Virus record (IMG/VR): IMGVR_UViG_3300031539_000091
Span: 1-43,537 of that record
Strand: one strand, 5' to 3'
Length of the DNA: 43,537 bases
DNA from: a virus
The notes below the pieces were generated by a model. That model did no database searches, was not told where the DNA came from, and saw only the letters and a list, made by a program, of their open reading frames with translations. Position 1 is the first letter of the stretch. Each line of letters opens with the position of its first letter. Positions 1-5,759 of this stretch are shown here, one piece after another. The position numbers and the translations under genes were made by a program.

Positions 1-161
1 GGCGCCTTTGCACCAACTTCGACGACCGTAAGCTTCATTCGCATTTCTGTAGCGTTATAAGTAATTCGACCAATGTCGCCAACGAGACCATGTTGTTTGA
101 GAACCTTGTTAACGTCATTCATCGCTGCACGAAGCTTGAGGCACGTTGAGCGGTCGGTCAT
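1..161 (-). CDS. Hypothetical protein, C-terminus cut off by window edge
   Basis: The gene begins at 161 with MTDRSTCLKLRAAMNDV and runs off the left edge after 53 codons without a stop. An AAGGA ribosome site lies 9 nt upstream, and a near-consensus sigma-70 promoter sits at 195-223. The visible part is a mixed helix/strand sequence (KVLKQHGLVGDIGRITYN) with no motif I recognise. The promoter and ribosome site make it convincing as a real gene. Its function cannot be judged from the fragment. Confidence 0.7.
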   Translation of the reverse strand, partial: MTDRSTCLKLRAAMNDVNKVLKQHGLVGDIGRITYNATEMRMKLTVVEVGAKA

Positions 162-194
162 TTTCGAAGTCCTTTTTAACGTTTGTAAGTCTAT

Positions 195-223
195 ATTATA
201 TGGTATTTTGGCAAAAAGAGCAA
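195..223 (-). promoter_or_regulatory. Sigma-70 promoter for the gene at 1-161
   Basis: Read on the minus strand: TTGCTC at 223-218, a 17-nt spacer, then TATAAT at 200-195. The start codon follows about 33 nt downstream after an AAGGA site. Two copies of the window's recurring TAAGTSNTTGATT sequence (242-254 and 285-297) lie just upstream. Confidence 0.75.
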
Positions 224-241
224 CCAAAATAGGTGGCCATA

Positions 242-254
242 TAAGTGCTTGATT
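242..254 (+). repeat. Recurring motif copy 1 (TAAGTGCTTGATT)
   Basis: One of ten copies in the window of a sequence with consensus TAAGTSNTTGATT, usually followed by TAAAGG-like bases. This one lies 18 bp upstream of the -35 box at 218-223, in the opposite orientation to transcription. Confidence 0.6.
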
Positions 255-281
255 ATAAAGGATTTATTAGAAATGGGGGTC

Positions 282-647
282 TTATAAGTCTTTGATATTA
301 GGCGTCTTTTTTAATAGTGCTTCTATCACCTTGTATTTCTCATAGGCATCCCGCAGCGCCTCATATTTTTCTAGGAGTTCTGGATCTGGTATTAAGACAC
401 ATAGCCGTTCATTTATTTTGTTTATTGCATCCATTAACGACGTGCCGTCTGCAAAAATTATGTCGCTGTCTGTAATGGCTGTGGAGCGTCCGCGGCTTTC
501 GCTTCCGATGGTACTATTGAACGAATAGGTTGCAGTTCCAGATATAATGCTGTCAGTTACAATGCTGCTGTCGCTAGTTAAAAATACGCCGCCGGTAGTA
601 ATTGAAGCCGTTCCGGGAGTTGCATTTGAAGTGATAAATGTGGTCAT
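282..647 (-). CDS. Hypothetical phage protein, 121 aa, possibly virion-associated
   Basis: The N-terminal half is rich in Ser, Thr and Gly (TSNATPGTASITTGG) with a beta-strand pattern. The C-terminal half is a charged helix, PELLEKYEALRDAYEKYK, likely to form a coiled coil. This layout is common in small virion or fibre-associated phage proteins, but I recognise no named family. The start at 647 lies 5 nt after an AATAAATA late-type promoter (653-660), fitting late expression. There is no good Shine-Dalgarno site. The last codons (NIKDL) overlap a copy of the recurring TAAGTSNTTGATT motif. Confidence 0.7.
   Translation of the reverse strand: MTTFITSNATPGTASITTGGVFLTSDSSIVTDSIISGTATYSFNSTIGSESRGRSTAITDSDIIFADGTSLMDAINKINERLCVLIPDPELLEKYEALRDAYEKYKVIEALLKKTPNIKDL
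285..297 (+). repeat. Recurring motif copy 2 (TAAGTCTTTGATA)
   Basis: Matches the consensus TAAGTSNTTGATT at 12 of 13 positions. It overlaps the last codons of the 282-647 gene and lies 31 bp from copy 1. Confidence 0.5.
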
Positions 648-652
648 GCATC

Positions 653-660
653 TATTTATT
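653..660 (-). promoter_or_regulatory. T4-type late promoter candidate (AATAAATA)
   Basis: AATAAATA on the minus strand ends 5 nt before the ATG at 647. The T4 late sigma factor gp55 recognises TATAAATA as an extended -10 without a -35. In AT-rich DNA such 8-mers also arise by chance, so position is the main support. Confidence 0.4.
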
Positions 661-868
661 TAATTTTTATTAGCTGATCTCTTTTTACCCAATTCACTTT
701 TCTAGTATGGTTAATATCAGTCTTTGTAAAGACGCCGACATACTTCTCTCCGTTAATCCATTTTTCATATAGATTGCTGGTATAGTACTCATCGCCAGAA
801 ATATGGTTTCTTACCTTAGTAAGAGATTCTCCTCGTTTTAAATACTTGGGTTTATTAAGATCAGTCAT
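656..868 (-). CDS. Hypothetical protein, 70 aa, basic
   Basis: Starts MTDLNKPKYLKRGESLTKVR at 868, chosen because AAGGA lies upstream at suitable spacing and because it overlaps the preceding gene by 8 nt, as is usual here. The protein looks like a compact all-beta domain: YYTSNLYEKWINGEKYVGVF followed by WVKRDQLIKIK, which resembles SH3-like small phage proteins. No family is recognised. It is last in a short unit with the two genes upstream. Confidence 0.65.
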   Translation of the reverse strand: MTDLNKPKYLKRGESLTKVRNHISGDEYYTSNLYEKWINGEKYVGVFTKTDINHTRKVNWVKRDQLIKIK

Positions 869-1079
869 ATGTTTTTTCCTTAAGCATATCAAATTCATTC
901 TCAGCAAATGTCCATTCCCAGCCATCACTTTCATAACCAGAGTCGTATTTTCCTTTTCGATATATAGTTTGCATCCAAAACATTTGCCGCCCAACTCGCT
1001 CGGGCAACCAAGCAAAATACTCATGCCAAGTTTCTAGCCTAGCCTTCTTTTCTTCCCAAGTTTCTGAATACCATTTCAT
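861..1079 (-). CDS. Hypothetical protein, 72 aa, aromatic-rich, paralogue of its neighbour
   Basis: The start MKWYSETWEEKKAR at 1079 overlaps the stop of the upstream gene as ATGA, indicating translational coupling. It is rich in Trp and Tyr (TWHEYFAWLPERVGRQMFW, then IYRKG). The same order, W-x(5)-W-x-x-WFAW/YFAW-x-P then W-x(3)-IYR, recurs in the neighbour at 1076-1270, so the two appear to be tandem duplicates. Function unknown. Confidence 0.65.
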   Translation of the reverse strand: MKWYSETWEEKKARLETWHEYFAWLPERVGRQMFWMQTIYRKGKYDSGYESDGWEWTFAENEFDMLKEKTYD

Positions 1080-1270
1080 TCTGTTAACCGTTGCCAAGTA
1101 TTTCCTGTAGATATCCAAAATCTTTGGGTGCATACGTCATACAAAACAAAGTGCTCAGGCTTGCGTCTATAAATAGATTCTCCCCACACTCGCACCCCTT
1201 CCACCTTAACAGGGCACCAAGCAAACCATTTTTCCCAAAGTGTATAAAATTCTTCCGCTGGCCAATCCAT
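1076..1270 (-). CDS. Hypothetical protein, 64 aa, paralogue of the downstream gene
   Basis: Starts MDWPAEEFYTLWEKWFAW and shares the WFAW-x-P and W-x(3)-IYRR pattern with the following gene. There is no Shine-Dalgarno sequence. The ATG lies 6 nt after a TACACT -10 whose TTGACT -35 is 17 nt upstream, the same geometry as three other genes here, so the mRNA may be leaderless. It is the first gene of a three-gene unit ending near 656. Confidence 0.6.
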   Translation of the reverse strand: MDWPAEEFYTLWEKWFAWCPVKVEGVRVWGESIYRRKPEHFVLYDVCTQRFWISTGNTWQRLTE

Positions 1271-1276
1271 CTAATT

Positions 1277-1305
1277 AGTGTAATATAAAAGATTGAAGAA
1301 GTCAA
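1277..1305 (-). promoter_or_regulatory. Putative sigma-70 promoter, leaderless configuration
   Basis: TTGACT (1305-1300), a 17-nt spacer, and TACACT (1282-1277) are followed by 6 nt and the ATG at 1270. The -35 overlaps the last T residues of the terminator at 1304-1330, so termination and initiation are packed together. The -10 matches consensus at only 4 of 6 positions. Confidence 0.5.
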
Positions 1306-1330
1306 AAAAAAGACACACCGAAGTATGTCT
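1304..1330 (-). terminator. Rho-independent terminator with UUCG tetraloop
   Basis: On the minus strand AGACATAC and GTGTGTCT form an 8-bp stem closed as C(TTCG)G, followed by eight T. It lies 36 bp past the stop of the winged-helix gene at 1367-1588 and would end that transcript. Confidence 0.85.
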
Positions 1331-1366
1331 CTTTTCCTGTACTTTATAAGTTTTAAAGTTTCAAAC

Positions 1367-1588
1367 TTAGGCGTACATTCTGCGGCTAACTGCATACGCA
1401 GTACGGCCGACAGTATTTTTACGGGTTCTAACAGTGAATCCGTCTTCGCGTAGTTCGCTGATTCTGGCACGGAGGTTCATAATGCCATAAAGTGATTCAG
1501 CTTGAGTTGAAGATAGTTCACGGCCAGTTCCGCGCAAATAATTAACTAGAAAATCTCGTTGGGTAGTTTTGAGTGTAGCAAATGACAT
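1367..1588 (-). CDS. Small winged-helix DNA-binding protein, 73 aa
   Basis: The protein has the pattern of a winged helix-turn-helix: an N-terminal helix (TTQRDFLVNYLRGTG), a second helix (SSTQAESLYGI), a recognition helix (NLRARISELREDGF), then a strand-turn-strand wing (VRTRKN followed by RTAYAVSRR). Similar short wHTH proteins are common in T4-like marine phages. The start is supported by AAGGAG 7 nt upstream. A strong terminator follows. It probably acts as a transcriptional regulator or DNA-binding accessory protein; the target is unknown. Confidence 0.75.
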   Translation of the reverse strand: MSFATLKTTQRDFLVNYLRGTGRELSSTQAESLYGIMNLRARISELREDGFTVRTRKNTVGRTAYAVSRRMYA

Positions 1589-1699
1589 ATTATGTCTCCT
1601 TTAAATTAACGTCTACAGTAATATTTAGTATCCAGCAATTTAAGGAGGATTTTTCGCTACCAAACCAATTATTCACGGGTTTGAATTTTACCATCTGGC

Positions 1700-2014
1700 C
1701 TAGGACGTACAATGGTTTCCATCGTAAACGTCTTCGATGCCTTTGATTGCGAAAAGTTCATCCCAATCCTCCATCTCGCCAACGATATCCATTGCTACGA
1801 CCTCGCAGCGACCACCCTCATAATCCTTATCATTAGCAAGATTGAGAAGTGCTTCTGCTGCCACCGTAACATCGACTTTACGGAACATCGACACCAATGC
1901 ATCTACATCCATCACTTCATGCGGGCCTTTATCATCAAAGGAATAAACGCCAAATATTGTGAGGGCTTCGGTAAGATCCTTTTTGCACCGAACAACTAAA
2001 GAATTTGCGTCCAT
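1700..2014 (-). CDS. Hypothetical acidic protein, 104 aa
   Basis: Start chosen at MDANSLVVRCKKD (2014), because AGGAG lies 6 nt upstream; the ATG two codons earlier would sit on top of that site. The protein is acidic (MDIVGEMEDWDELFAIKGIE) and mostly helical, with no recognised domain. It follows a 31-codon gene and the ligase in the same direction, so it may belong to the ligase transcript. Confidence 0.65.
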   Translation of the reverse strand: MDANSLVVRCKKDLTEALTIFGVYSFDDKGPHEVMDVDALVSMFRKVDVTVAAEALLNLANDKDYEGGRCEVVAMDIVGEMEDWDELFAIKGIEDVYDGNHCTS

Positions 2015-2030
2015 GCTCATCTCCTAATTT

Positions 2031-2126
2031 TTAATACCATCCTGTAATTTTGAGTTCCTTTACTCGCTTTCCATACTGAACAAAAATTCGATTTTTGCAT
2101 TCTTCGATTGCCTCTTGCTCAACCAT
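2031..2126 (-). CDS. Small hypothetical protein, 31 aa
   Basis: Reads MVEQEAIEECKNRIFVQYGK and on to KITGWY, filling most of the gap between the ligase and the next gene. It ends just before that gene's ribosome site. Its own ribosome site is weak. Acceptance is based on position and plausible amino-acid composition only. Confidence 0.4.
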   Translation of the reverse strand: MVEQEAIEECKNRIFVQYGKRVKELKITGWY

Positions 2127-2153
2127 AAATCCAATCGAGCATAGTTAATTTCC

Positions 2154-3506
2154 TTAAATTTTCTCGCCTGCTTTAAACCCACGAAACGCTTTAAAGCGCG
2201 GAAATCTCATGCTATGGTAATCATTGCTGTCGCTCTTGCTAAGGGCATCAGCGCGCACTTCCGCAACCATACCGATAAGCTTTTTCTGCGCAGAGGGGAC
2301 AAACCACTCTTCACGTTGTTTGTCGCTGTAACCGCTGCCAACACTAACTCGAATCTTAACACCGTCGTCAACGCCTTCGCAAAGCAGGGCACCCATTTTG
2401 CCTACGTTTTTCGTACCGGCCTTGCCCTCTTCAACTTTGATTACTTTGAGGCTAACTTCGATAAACGGTTTCAGCTTCAACCAATCTACCGAACGTTTGC
2501 AGCGATACGGTGCGTCGAGGTTTTTAATCATAATACCCTCGTACCCACCTTTAATTGCTTTGTTGTTGATCTCGGCAAATTTCTTTTGCCCAGCATTCGT
2601 ATCCAATTCCACAATATCATGTTCCAAAATACGAACGTTGTCACCGAGCGCAAGTTGAGAAAAGACATGCGTATGCCATTTCTTCAGTGTCGCGGTGCGA
2701 TCGACTTGTTTAACTTTACTAATGCCCACTTTGAATTCGTTTACAGTTAGAACGTCAAACAAATACAGCACCGCATCCTTAGCGTTGACGTTCGACTTAC
2801 GATTGATTTGCGTCATCAAGTCCTGAAACGACGCGCTCATCACTTCACCGTCAAGTACCATCGGTTCCTTAAACTGCTTAAGGCACTTGCTAATCTGTTC
2901 TTTAATGTGTCCGAAGTTATGGAGTTCTTTTCCGTTCCGGCTATACTGAATAACCTCGCCAGTTGCGGGATACACAAAAGTTAGGACACGCACACCATCC
3001 AATTTAGTTTCAATCATTTTCTTACCACTAACCTTTTCTTCGTGGTTTTTGCTATCGTGCGCTAGTTGGGCTTCAAATACCGGCACGCCGTATTCTTTCA
3101 GCTTGCCCATCGCTTTAGCCATCTTGTTTACTGTACGCTCGCTCATACCACAGCGCAGGTCTTTAATAAGGATACGTCGGTACCAGCCGTTCCATTCTTC
3201 GTTGGTAGCTAATCCCATAGCAGTATCAATTTCTGCTAGGGCAGCATGACCAGTAACTTTACGTTGGGATAGGCGATCGGCTAAGATTTTAAACGTCGCC
3301 CAAGTAAGGCCAATGCCGCCGACATTCTTATCGCTGCGCACCGGAACCTTTTTCACACCGAATGTAACCATCGCGTCATACGCAAGGCGCACACCGGCAA
3401 AAAAATCTGAATTGCTTGCTTTGATTTCGCGGGTAACAATTGCCTGCTTGACAAGCTTGCTGTTATCAGCTTCGAGTTCTGCAATAACTGTCCACGGTTT
3501 GTTCAT
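2154..3506 (-). CDS. ATP-dependent DNA ligase
   Basis: 450 aa. This joins nicks in duplex DNA, as T4 gp30 does during replication and repair. The adenylation motif I is at about residues 166-173 (ETKLDGVR, K168 as AMP acceptor). Later nucleotidyltransferase motifs include LDGEVM, a segment ending YLFDVL, EGIMIKN and the final WLKLKP. The C-terminal part (VGKMGALLCEG to RFPRFKAFR) matches the OB-fold domain of phage and archaeal-type ligases. The length is close to T4 ligase (487 aa). The ATG at 3506 has GGAG 8 nt upstream. A strong sigma-70 promoter at 3540-3568 suggests early or middle expression. Confidence 0.95.
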   Translation of the reverse strand: MNKPWTVIAELEADNSKLVKQAIVTREIKASNSDFFAGVRLAYDAMVTFGVKKVPVRSDKNVGGIGLTWATFKILADRLSQRKVTGHAALAEIDTAMGLATNEEWNGWYRRILIKDLRCGMSERTVNKMAKAMGKLKEYGVPVFEAQLAHDSKNHEEKVSGKKMIETKLDGVRVLTFVYPATGEVIQYSRNGKELHNFGHIKEQISKCLKQFKEPMVLDGEVMSASFQDLMTQINRKSNVNAKDAVLYLFDVLTVNEFKVGISKVKQVDRTATLKKWHTHVFSQLALGDNVRILEHDIVELDTNAGQKKFAEINNKAIKGGYEGIMIKNLDAPYRCKRSVDWLKLKPFIEVSLKVIKVEEGKAGTKNVGKMGALLCEGVDDGVKIRVSVGSGYSDKQREEWFVPSAQKKLIGMVAEVRADALSKSDSNDYHSMRFPRFKAFRGFKAGEKI

Positions 3507-3539
3507 CAATGCCGCTCCTAGTTAACATTTTACTCTACT

Positions 3540-3568
3540 ATTATAGCAAAATCTAGCCATTTCGTCAA
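3540..3568 (-). promoter_or_regulatory. Sigma-70 promoter for DNA ligase
   Basis: TTGACG (3568-3563), 17-nt spacer, TATAAT (3545-3540), with TGC directly before the -10 (extended -10). A copy of the recurring motif lies upstream at 3584-3596. Confidence 0.85.
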
Positions 3569-3583
3569 CAATTTGGCGTGTTG

Positions 3584-3596
3584 TAAGTTGTTGATT
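3584..3596 (+). repeat. Recurring motif copy 3 (TAAGTTGTTGATT)
   Basis: Ten-copy motif family. It lies about 15 bp upstream of the ligase -35 box, inverted relative to transcription, and touches the stop codon of the 3595-3891 gene. Confidence 0.6.
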
Positions 3597-3891
3597 ATAA
3601 AGAGGGTTTTAATTCATTAGCAGGGGTCTTTGTTGGGGGCAATTTGACGGGTACAATACACCATGCTCCGATGATATGCCCCTCCATTCCTCTGTAGTAA
3701 GATGTATCGTTGCCAACAAAATGAAAATTGCGCGCCTCGTTAAAAGCCATTGCCATTTGTTGACATGTTTCGGAATTTTTGTAGTGCGGCGCAGTAACAA
3801 AAACTTTGGTTTTTGCAACCTTCCAATCTGTTCCCTCGGCTGGCGGACCTGTGTATAACATTAATGCAATTGCATATATGAATGTATTCAT
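3595..3891 (-). CDS. Hypothetical exported or anchored protein, 98 aa
   Basis: Begins MNTFIYAIALMLYTGPPAEG, a short hydrophobic stretch that could be a signal or weak anchor. The remainder has two Cys (SETCQQMA and GAWCIVPV) that could form a disulfide outside the cytoplasm. The start overlaps the upstream stop as ATGA. No family recognised. It is last in the unit that follows the tmRNA. Confidence 0.6.
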   Translation of the reverse strand: MNTFIYAIALMLYTGPPAEGTDWKVAKTKVFVTAPHYKNSETCQQMAMAFNEARNFHFVGNDTSYYRGMEGHIIGAWCIVPVKLPPTKTPANELKPSL

Positions 3892-4145
3892 TTGCCTAAG
3901 AACTCCTTAAATCTACCTTCAGCTTCTTCCCATTCTAATTTAGTTTTATCTTCATCACCTAAACCTTCCGTTGCAAGGTAAAAGATATTTTCTTTAGCGC
4001 AACATTCCCATTCTAATGCTGAACGTTGTGCTTCTAATGCTGTTCGCTGAATGACAGTGAGTGTTTCCTTTAACCCGCCGATTGTTTTTAGCTGCTTTTT
4101 TACTTGCGTTTCTAGTTTCTTTATCGCAGCTTTGTCGGTGGTCAT
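3888..4145 (-). CDS. Hypothetical coiled-coil protein, 85 aa
   Basis: Starts MTTDKAAIKKLETQVKKQLK at 4145, overlapping the upstream stop as ATGA. The first 50 residues have a heptad-like pattern (KLETQVKKQLKTIGGLKETL) typical of a coiled coil. It also contains a vicinal Cys pair (WECCAKEN). Function unknown. Confidence 0.65.
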   Translation of the reverse strand: MTTDKAAIKKLETQVKKQLKTIGGLKETLTVIQRTALEAQRSALEWECCAKENIFYLATEGLGDEDKTKLEWEEAEGRFKEFLGK

Positions 4146-4351
4146 TGTTTGAGTTGGCAATACGGCTCATCACCGTTTGCCGCTTTTTGAATGAGGTAAT
4201 CTATTTCCATTTCTGCTTTGATCCACGTAAGGTCTGCAAGAATTTCGTAGAATAGTTTGTGATTGTTGTTGTTGCTACCGTCGGCGGAACGCTTTTTTAA
4301 AATCAATACTTTCTCGTAAATCGTATCAATTGTGACGTTTGGATGTTCCAT
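4142..4351 (-). CDS. Hypothetical protein, 69 aa
   Basis: The start is placed at MEHPNVTIDTIYEKV (4351), preceded by AAAGGAT 7 nt upstream; an earlier in-frame GTG would fall inside the tmRNA 3' hairpin. The protein is helical and acidic (LADLTWIKAEMEIDYLIQ). No motif recognised. It is the first protein gene after the tmRNA and may share its transcript. Confidence 0.65.
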   Translation of the reverse strand: MEHPNVTIDTIYEKVLILKKRSADGSNNNNHKLFYEILADLTWIKAEMEIDYLIQKAANGDEPYCQLKQ

Positions 4352-4387
4352 TTTCAAATCCTTTGTGGAAGTAATTAATAAAATAAC

Positions 4388-4419
4388 CCTGGTTGTTTTG
4401 TTAACAAGGCACAACCAGG
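4388..4419 (-). other. 3' hairpin of the tmRNA coding piece
   Basis: CCTGGTTGT and ACAACCAGG form a perfect 9-bp stem whose loop holds the self-complementary TTGTTAACAA. It follows the tag stop by 16 nt, where tmRNAs carry helix 5 or a downstream pseudoknot. The following GTTATTTTATT could also act as a weak terminator. Confidence 0.6.
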
Positions 4420-4435
4420 AAATCCCCGTCGAGTA

Positions 4436-4480
4436 TTACGCCGCTAGGCGTAGGTCCTCAAAGTATGCACTATCGTTTGC
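4436..4480 (-). other. tmRNA tag reading frame (14 codons plus stop)
   Basis: GCA AAC GAT AGT GCA at the 5' end and CTA GCG GCG TAA at the 3' end encode ANDSAYFEDLRLAA. The AND start and LAA end match known ssrA tags (E. coli ANDENYALAA) and would present a C-terminal degron to ClpXP-type proteases. Confidence 0.92.
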
Positions 4481-4568
4481 ATTTACGTTTTTTGCTCTGC
4501 TTACGGCAGTCGCCTATCGTGCTGTCCATTTAGTTACTCACCTGTCCTGTCGAAACCTTGTCATCCCC

Positions 4569-4647
4569 AACGAAGCACACTAAGGGATTGCTCTCCTTGT
4601 ATCGCAGTCGTTCCCAAACGCTGCGCCTCTCGGAGTAAATGTGCTTC
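4569..4647 (-). other. Intervening segment of the permuted tmRNA precursor
   Basis: 79 nt separate the acceptor 3' end from the coding 5' end. Its ends are the inverted repeat GAAGCACA / TGTGCTTC (8 bp), nearly continuous with the 7-bp acceptor stem. The precursor would therefore fold as one long helix that is cut on both sides to give two RNAs. Confidence 0.85.
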
Positions 4648-4715
4648 GGTGGAGATGGCGGGAGTCGAACCCGCGTCCAGAACACCTTTTACCTCACTTC
4701 ATACAGCAATAGTAA

Positions 4716-5054
4716 TTATTTATCTCCTTCAGTTTTTCCCATACGTTTATTGTGCCCAAGATCGTGTAAAGCTTTAATCCATTCCCAACCAAACCACCCA
4801 ACAAACACTACGCACATCAATACGAACCCAACAACAAATGATGCAATGAAACTAAAAAATGTTATTGCATACCAAGGGATTGGATTGTTAATATGCCAAA
4901 TTAGGAGACCTATAAACGATACCGCATAACAAAGCCAATATATGATGAATCTAGCATCTTCGTTTCCTTCTGTAAGACGCGAGATTAAATATCCTATAAA
5001 ATATCGCACTATAATTCTTAATCCGGTCCAGAGATTTAAAAAGAATTCTTTCAT
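4716..5054 (-). CDS. Small membrane protein, 112 aa
   Basis: Two hydrophobic stretches are visible: FIIYWLCYAVSFIGLLIW and ITFFSFIASFVVGFVLMCVV. A charged C-terminus (ALHDLGHNKRMGKTEGDK) follows. The start MKEFFLNLW at 5054 overlaps the preceding stop as ATGA. It is the last of five coupled small membrane genes and ends just before the tmRNA. No family recognised. Confidence 0.65.
   Translation of the reverse strand: MKEFFLNLWTGLRIIVRYFIGYLISRLTEGNEDARFIIYWLCYAVSFIGLLIWHINNPIPWYAITFFSFIASFVVGFVLMCVVFVGWFGWEWIKALHDLGHNKRMGKTEGDK
4717..4724 (-). promoter_or_regulatory. T4-type late promoter candidate for the tmRNA
   Basis: GATAAATA on the minus strand, overlapping the stop codon of the upstream gene. 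Late initiation about 6 nt beyond its last A falls at roughly 4711, almost at the expected 5' end of the tmRNA acceptor piece. Confidence 0.45.
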
Positions 5055-5479
5055 GCCTTCCACCCTTTCGCCAGCTTTGGTTTCTGTTTCACACCTTTAT
5101 AGTGAGCAGCAGTGCTAATTTGTTGACGTAATTGAGATGCACGGTCAGGTACAACTTCTTCGTCAGCTGGTTGTTGCAATGTATTAAACATCTCCGTTTT
5201 AATCTCATCTCCTCGTTTGTCCAAGTTTTTAACCCAAGCAATAAGATTTTTGACAACAGCAATGATGAAAAATTGTGTTATCATAGCGGCCAAGACTGAT
5301 GTTACGGCGCCCAAACTGGCTGCCGCCCACCAGGGCGCATTGGAAGTATATCCATTGTTGAATACAATTACAGGCCACATGTAAATTAATGTCAAGCTAA
5401 TTACCGCAACCGTGCCCCTAAACTCAGAACTGTCGCGATATAACTCTTTAAGAGCTAGCTTTATGTTATAAGCTTTCAT
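5051..5479 (-). CDS. Small membrane protein, 142 aa
   Basis: Hydrophobic segments lie near residues 22-42 (GTVAVISLTLIYMWPVIVF) and 50-77 (AAASLGAVTSVLAAMITQFF). A long hydrophilic tail (AWVKNLDKRGDEIKTEMF) is probably cytoplasmic. It overlaps its upstream neighbour by 14 nt and its downstream one by 4. It shares layout with the other four proteins of this operon. Function unknown. Confidence 0.65.
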   Translation of the reverse strand: MKAYNIKLALKELYRDSSEFRGTVAVISLTLIYMWPVIVFNNGYTSNAPWWAAASLGAVTSVLAAMITQFFIIAVVKNLIAWVKNLDKRGDEIKTEMFNTLQQPADEEVVPDRASQLRQQISTAAHYKGVKQKPKLAKGWKA

Positions 5480-5759
5480 TCATAACTCTCCCAGTTAAAA
5501 TTTCCATTACTAAATCATATCTCTGCTTACCGTGAGCAACTAACTGTTTGGTAAGAAAAAACAAAATTGAACCAGCCCCTAATAACGAGACACCACTAAG
5601 AAAAAAATCTGCCCACACAAAAACTTCAGCAGTAAATACATCTATCATCATTAAAGAATATATTATAACAGAACAATTCAATGCAATAAAAAGAAGCGCG
5701 TCTTCCTTATGCTTATCGGCGGTCAATTCAAGTTTGAGATATTTAAAAGATTCCATCAT
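5466..5759 (-). CDS. Small membrane protein, 97 aa
   Basis: Two transmembrane segments are evident (ALLFIALNCSVIIYSLMMI and FFLSGVSLLGAGSILFFL), then a short tail GKQRYDLVMEILTGRV. This tail resembles the end of the neighbours at 5756 (EQRYYIVYDVLK) and 6106 (TEKYRCIEILK), so the genes look like diverged paralogues. The start overlaps the upstream stop as ATGA. Confidence 0.65.
   Translation of the reverse strand: MMESFKYLKLELTADKHKEDALLFIALNCSVIIYSLMMIDVFTAEVFVWADFFLSGVSLLGAGSILFFLTKQLVAHGKQRYDLVMEILTGRVMNESL

Larger units (their letters stand above)
4388..4709 (-). ncRNA. ssrA: Circularly permuted (two-piece) tmRNA
   Basis: On the minus strand the acceptor piece comes first (4709-4648). 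It has a T arm GCGGGTTCGACTCCCGC and a 3' strand CATCTCC-A-CC. After a 79-nt intervening segment the coding piece starts at 4568 with GGGGATG. GGGGATG and CATCTCC form a 7-bp acceptor stem with a G3.U wobble, the alanyl identity mark. Helix 2 can form between the pieces: CAGGACA (4549-4543) with TGTTCTG (4684-4678), and ACAGCA (4525-4520) with TGCTGT (4708-4703). A PK1-like GGCGACTGCCGTAAGCAG precedes the tag reading frame. The terminal A of CCA is not encoded (CCG). tmRNA with SmpB rescues stalled ribosomes and tags nascent chains. The outer ends are approximate. Confidence 0.92.

Noticed and set aside
2214-2750. Long plus-strand reading frame opposite the DNA ligase
   Set aside because: It has no ribosome site and lies wholly inside a clearly coding ligase frame. 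Its translation shows no domain.
4388-4419. Hairpin after the tag frame as a stand-alone rho-independent terminator
   Set aside because: The following U-run is weak (GTTATTTTATT), and the position fits a structural element of the tmRNA coding piece better. A dual role is not excluded.
4648-4709. tRNA gene (T arm GCGGGTTCGACTCCCGC)
   Set aside because: No anticodon arm or D arm can be built upstream of the T arm. The 5' acceptor strand lies downstream after 79 nt, which is the permuted tmRNA arrangement.
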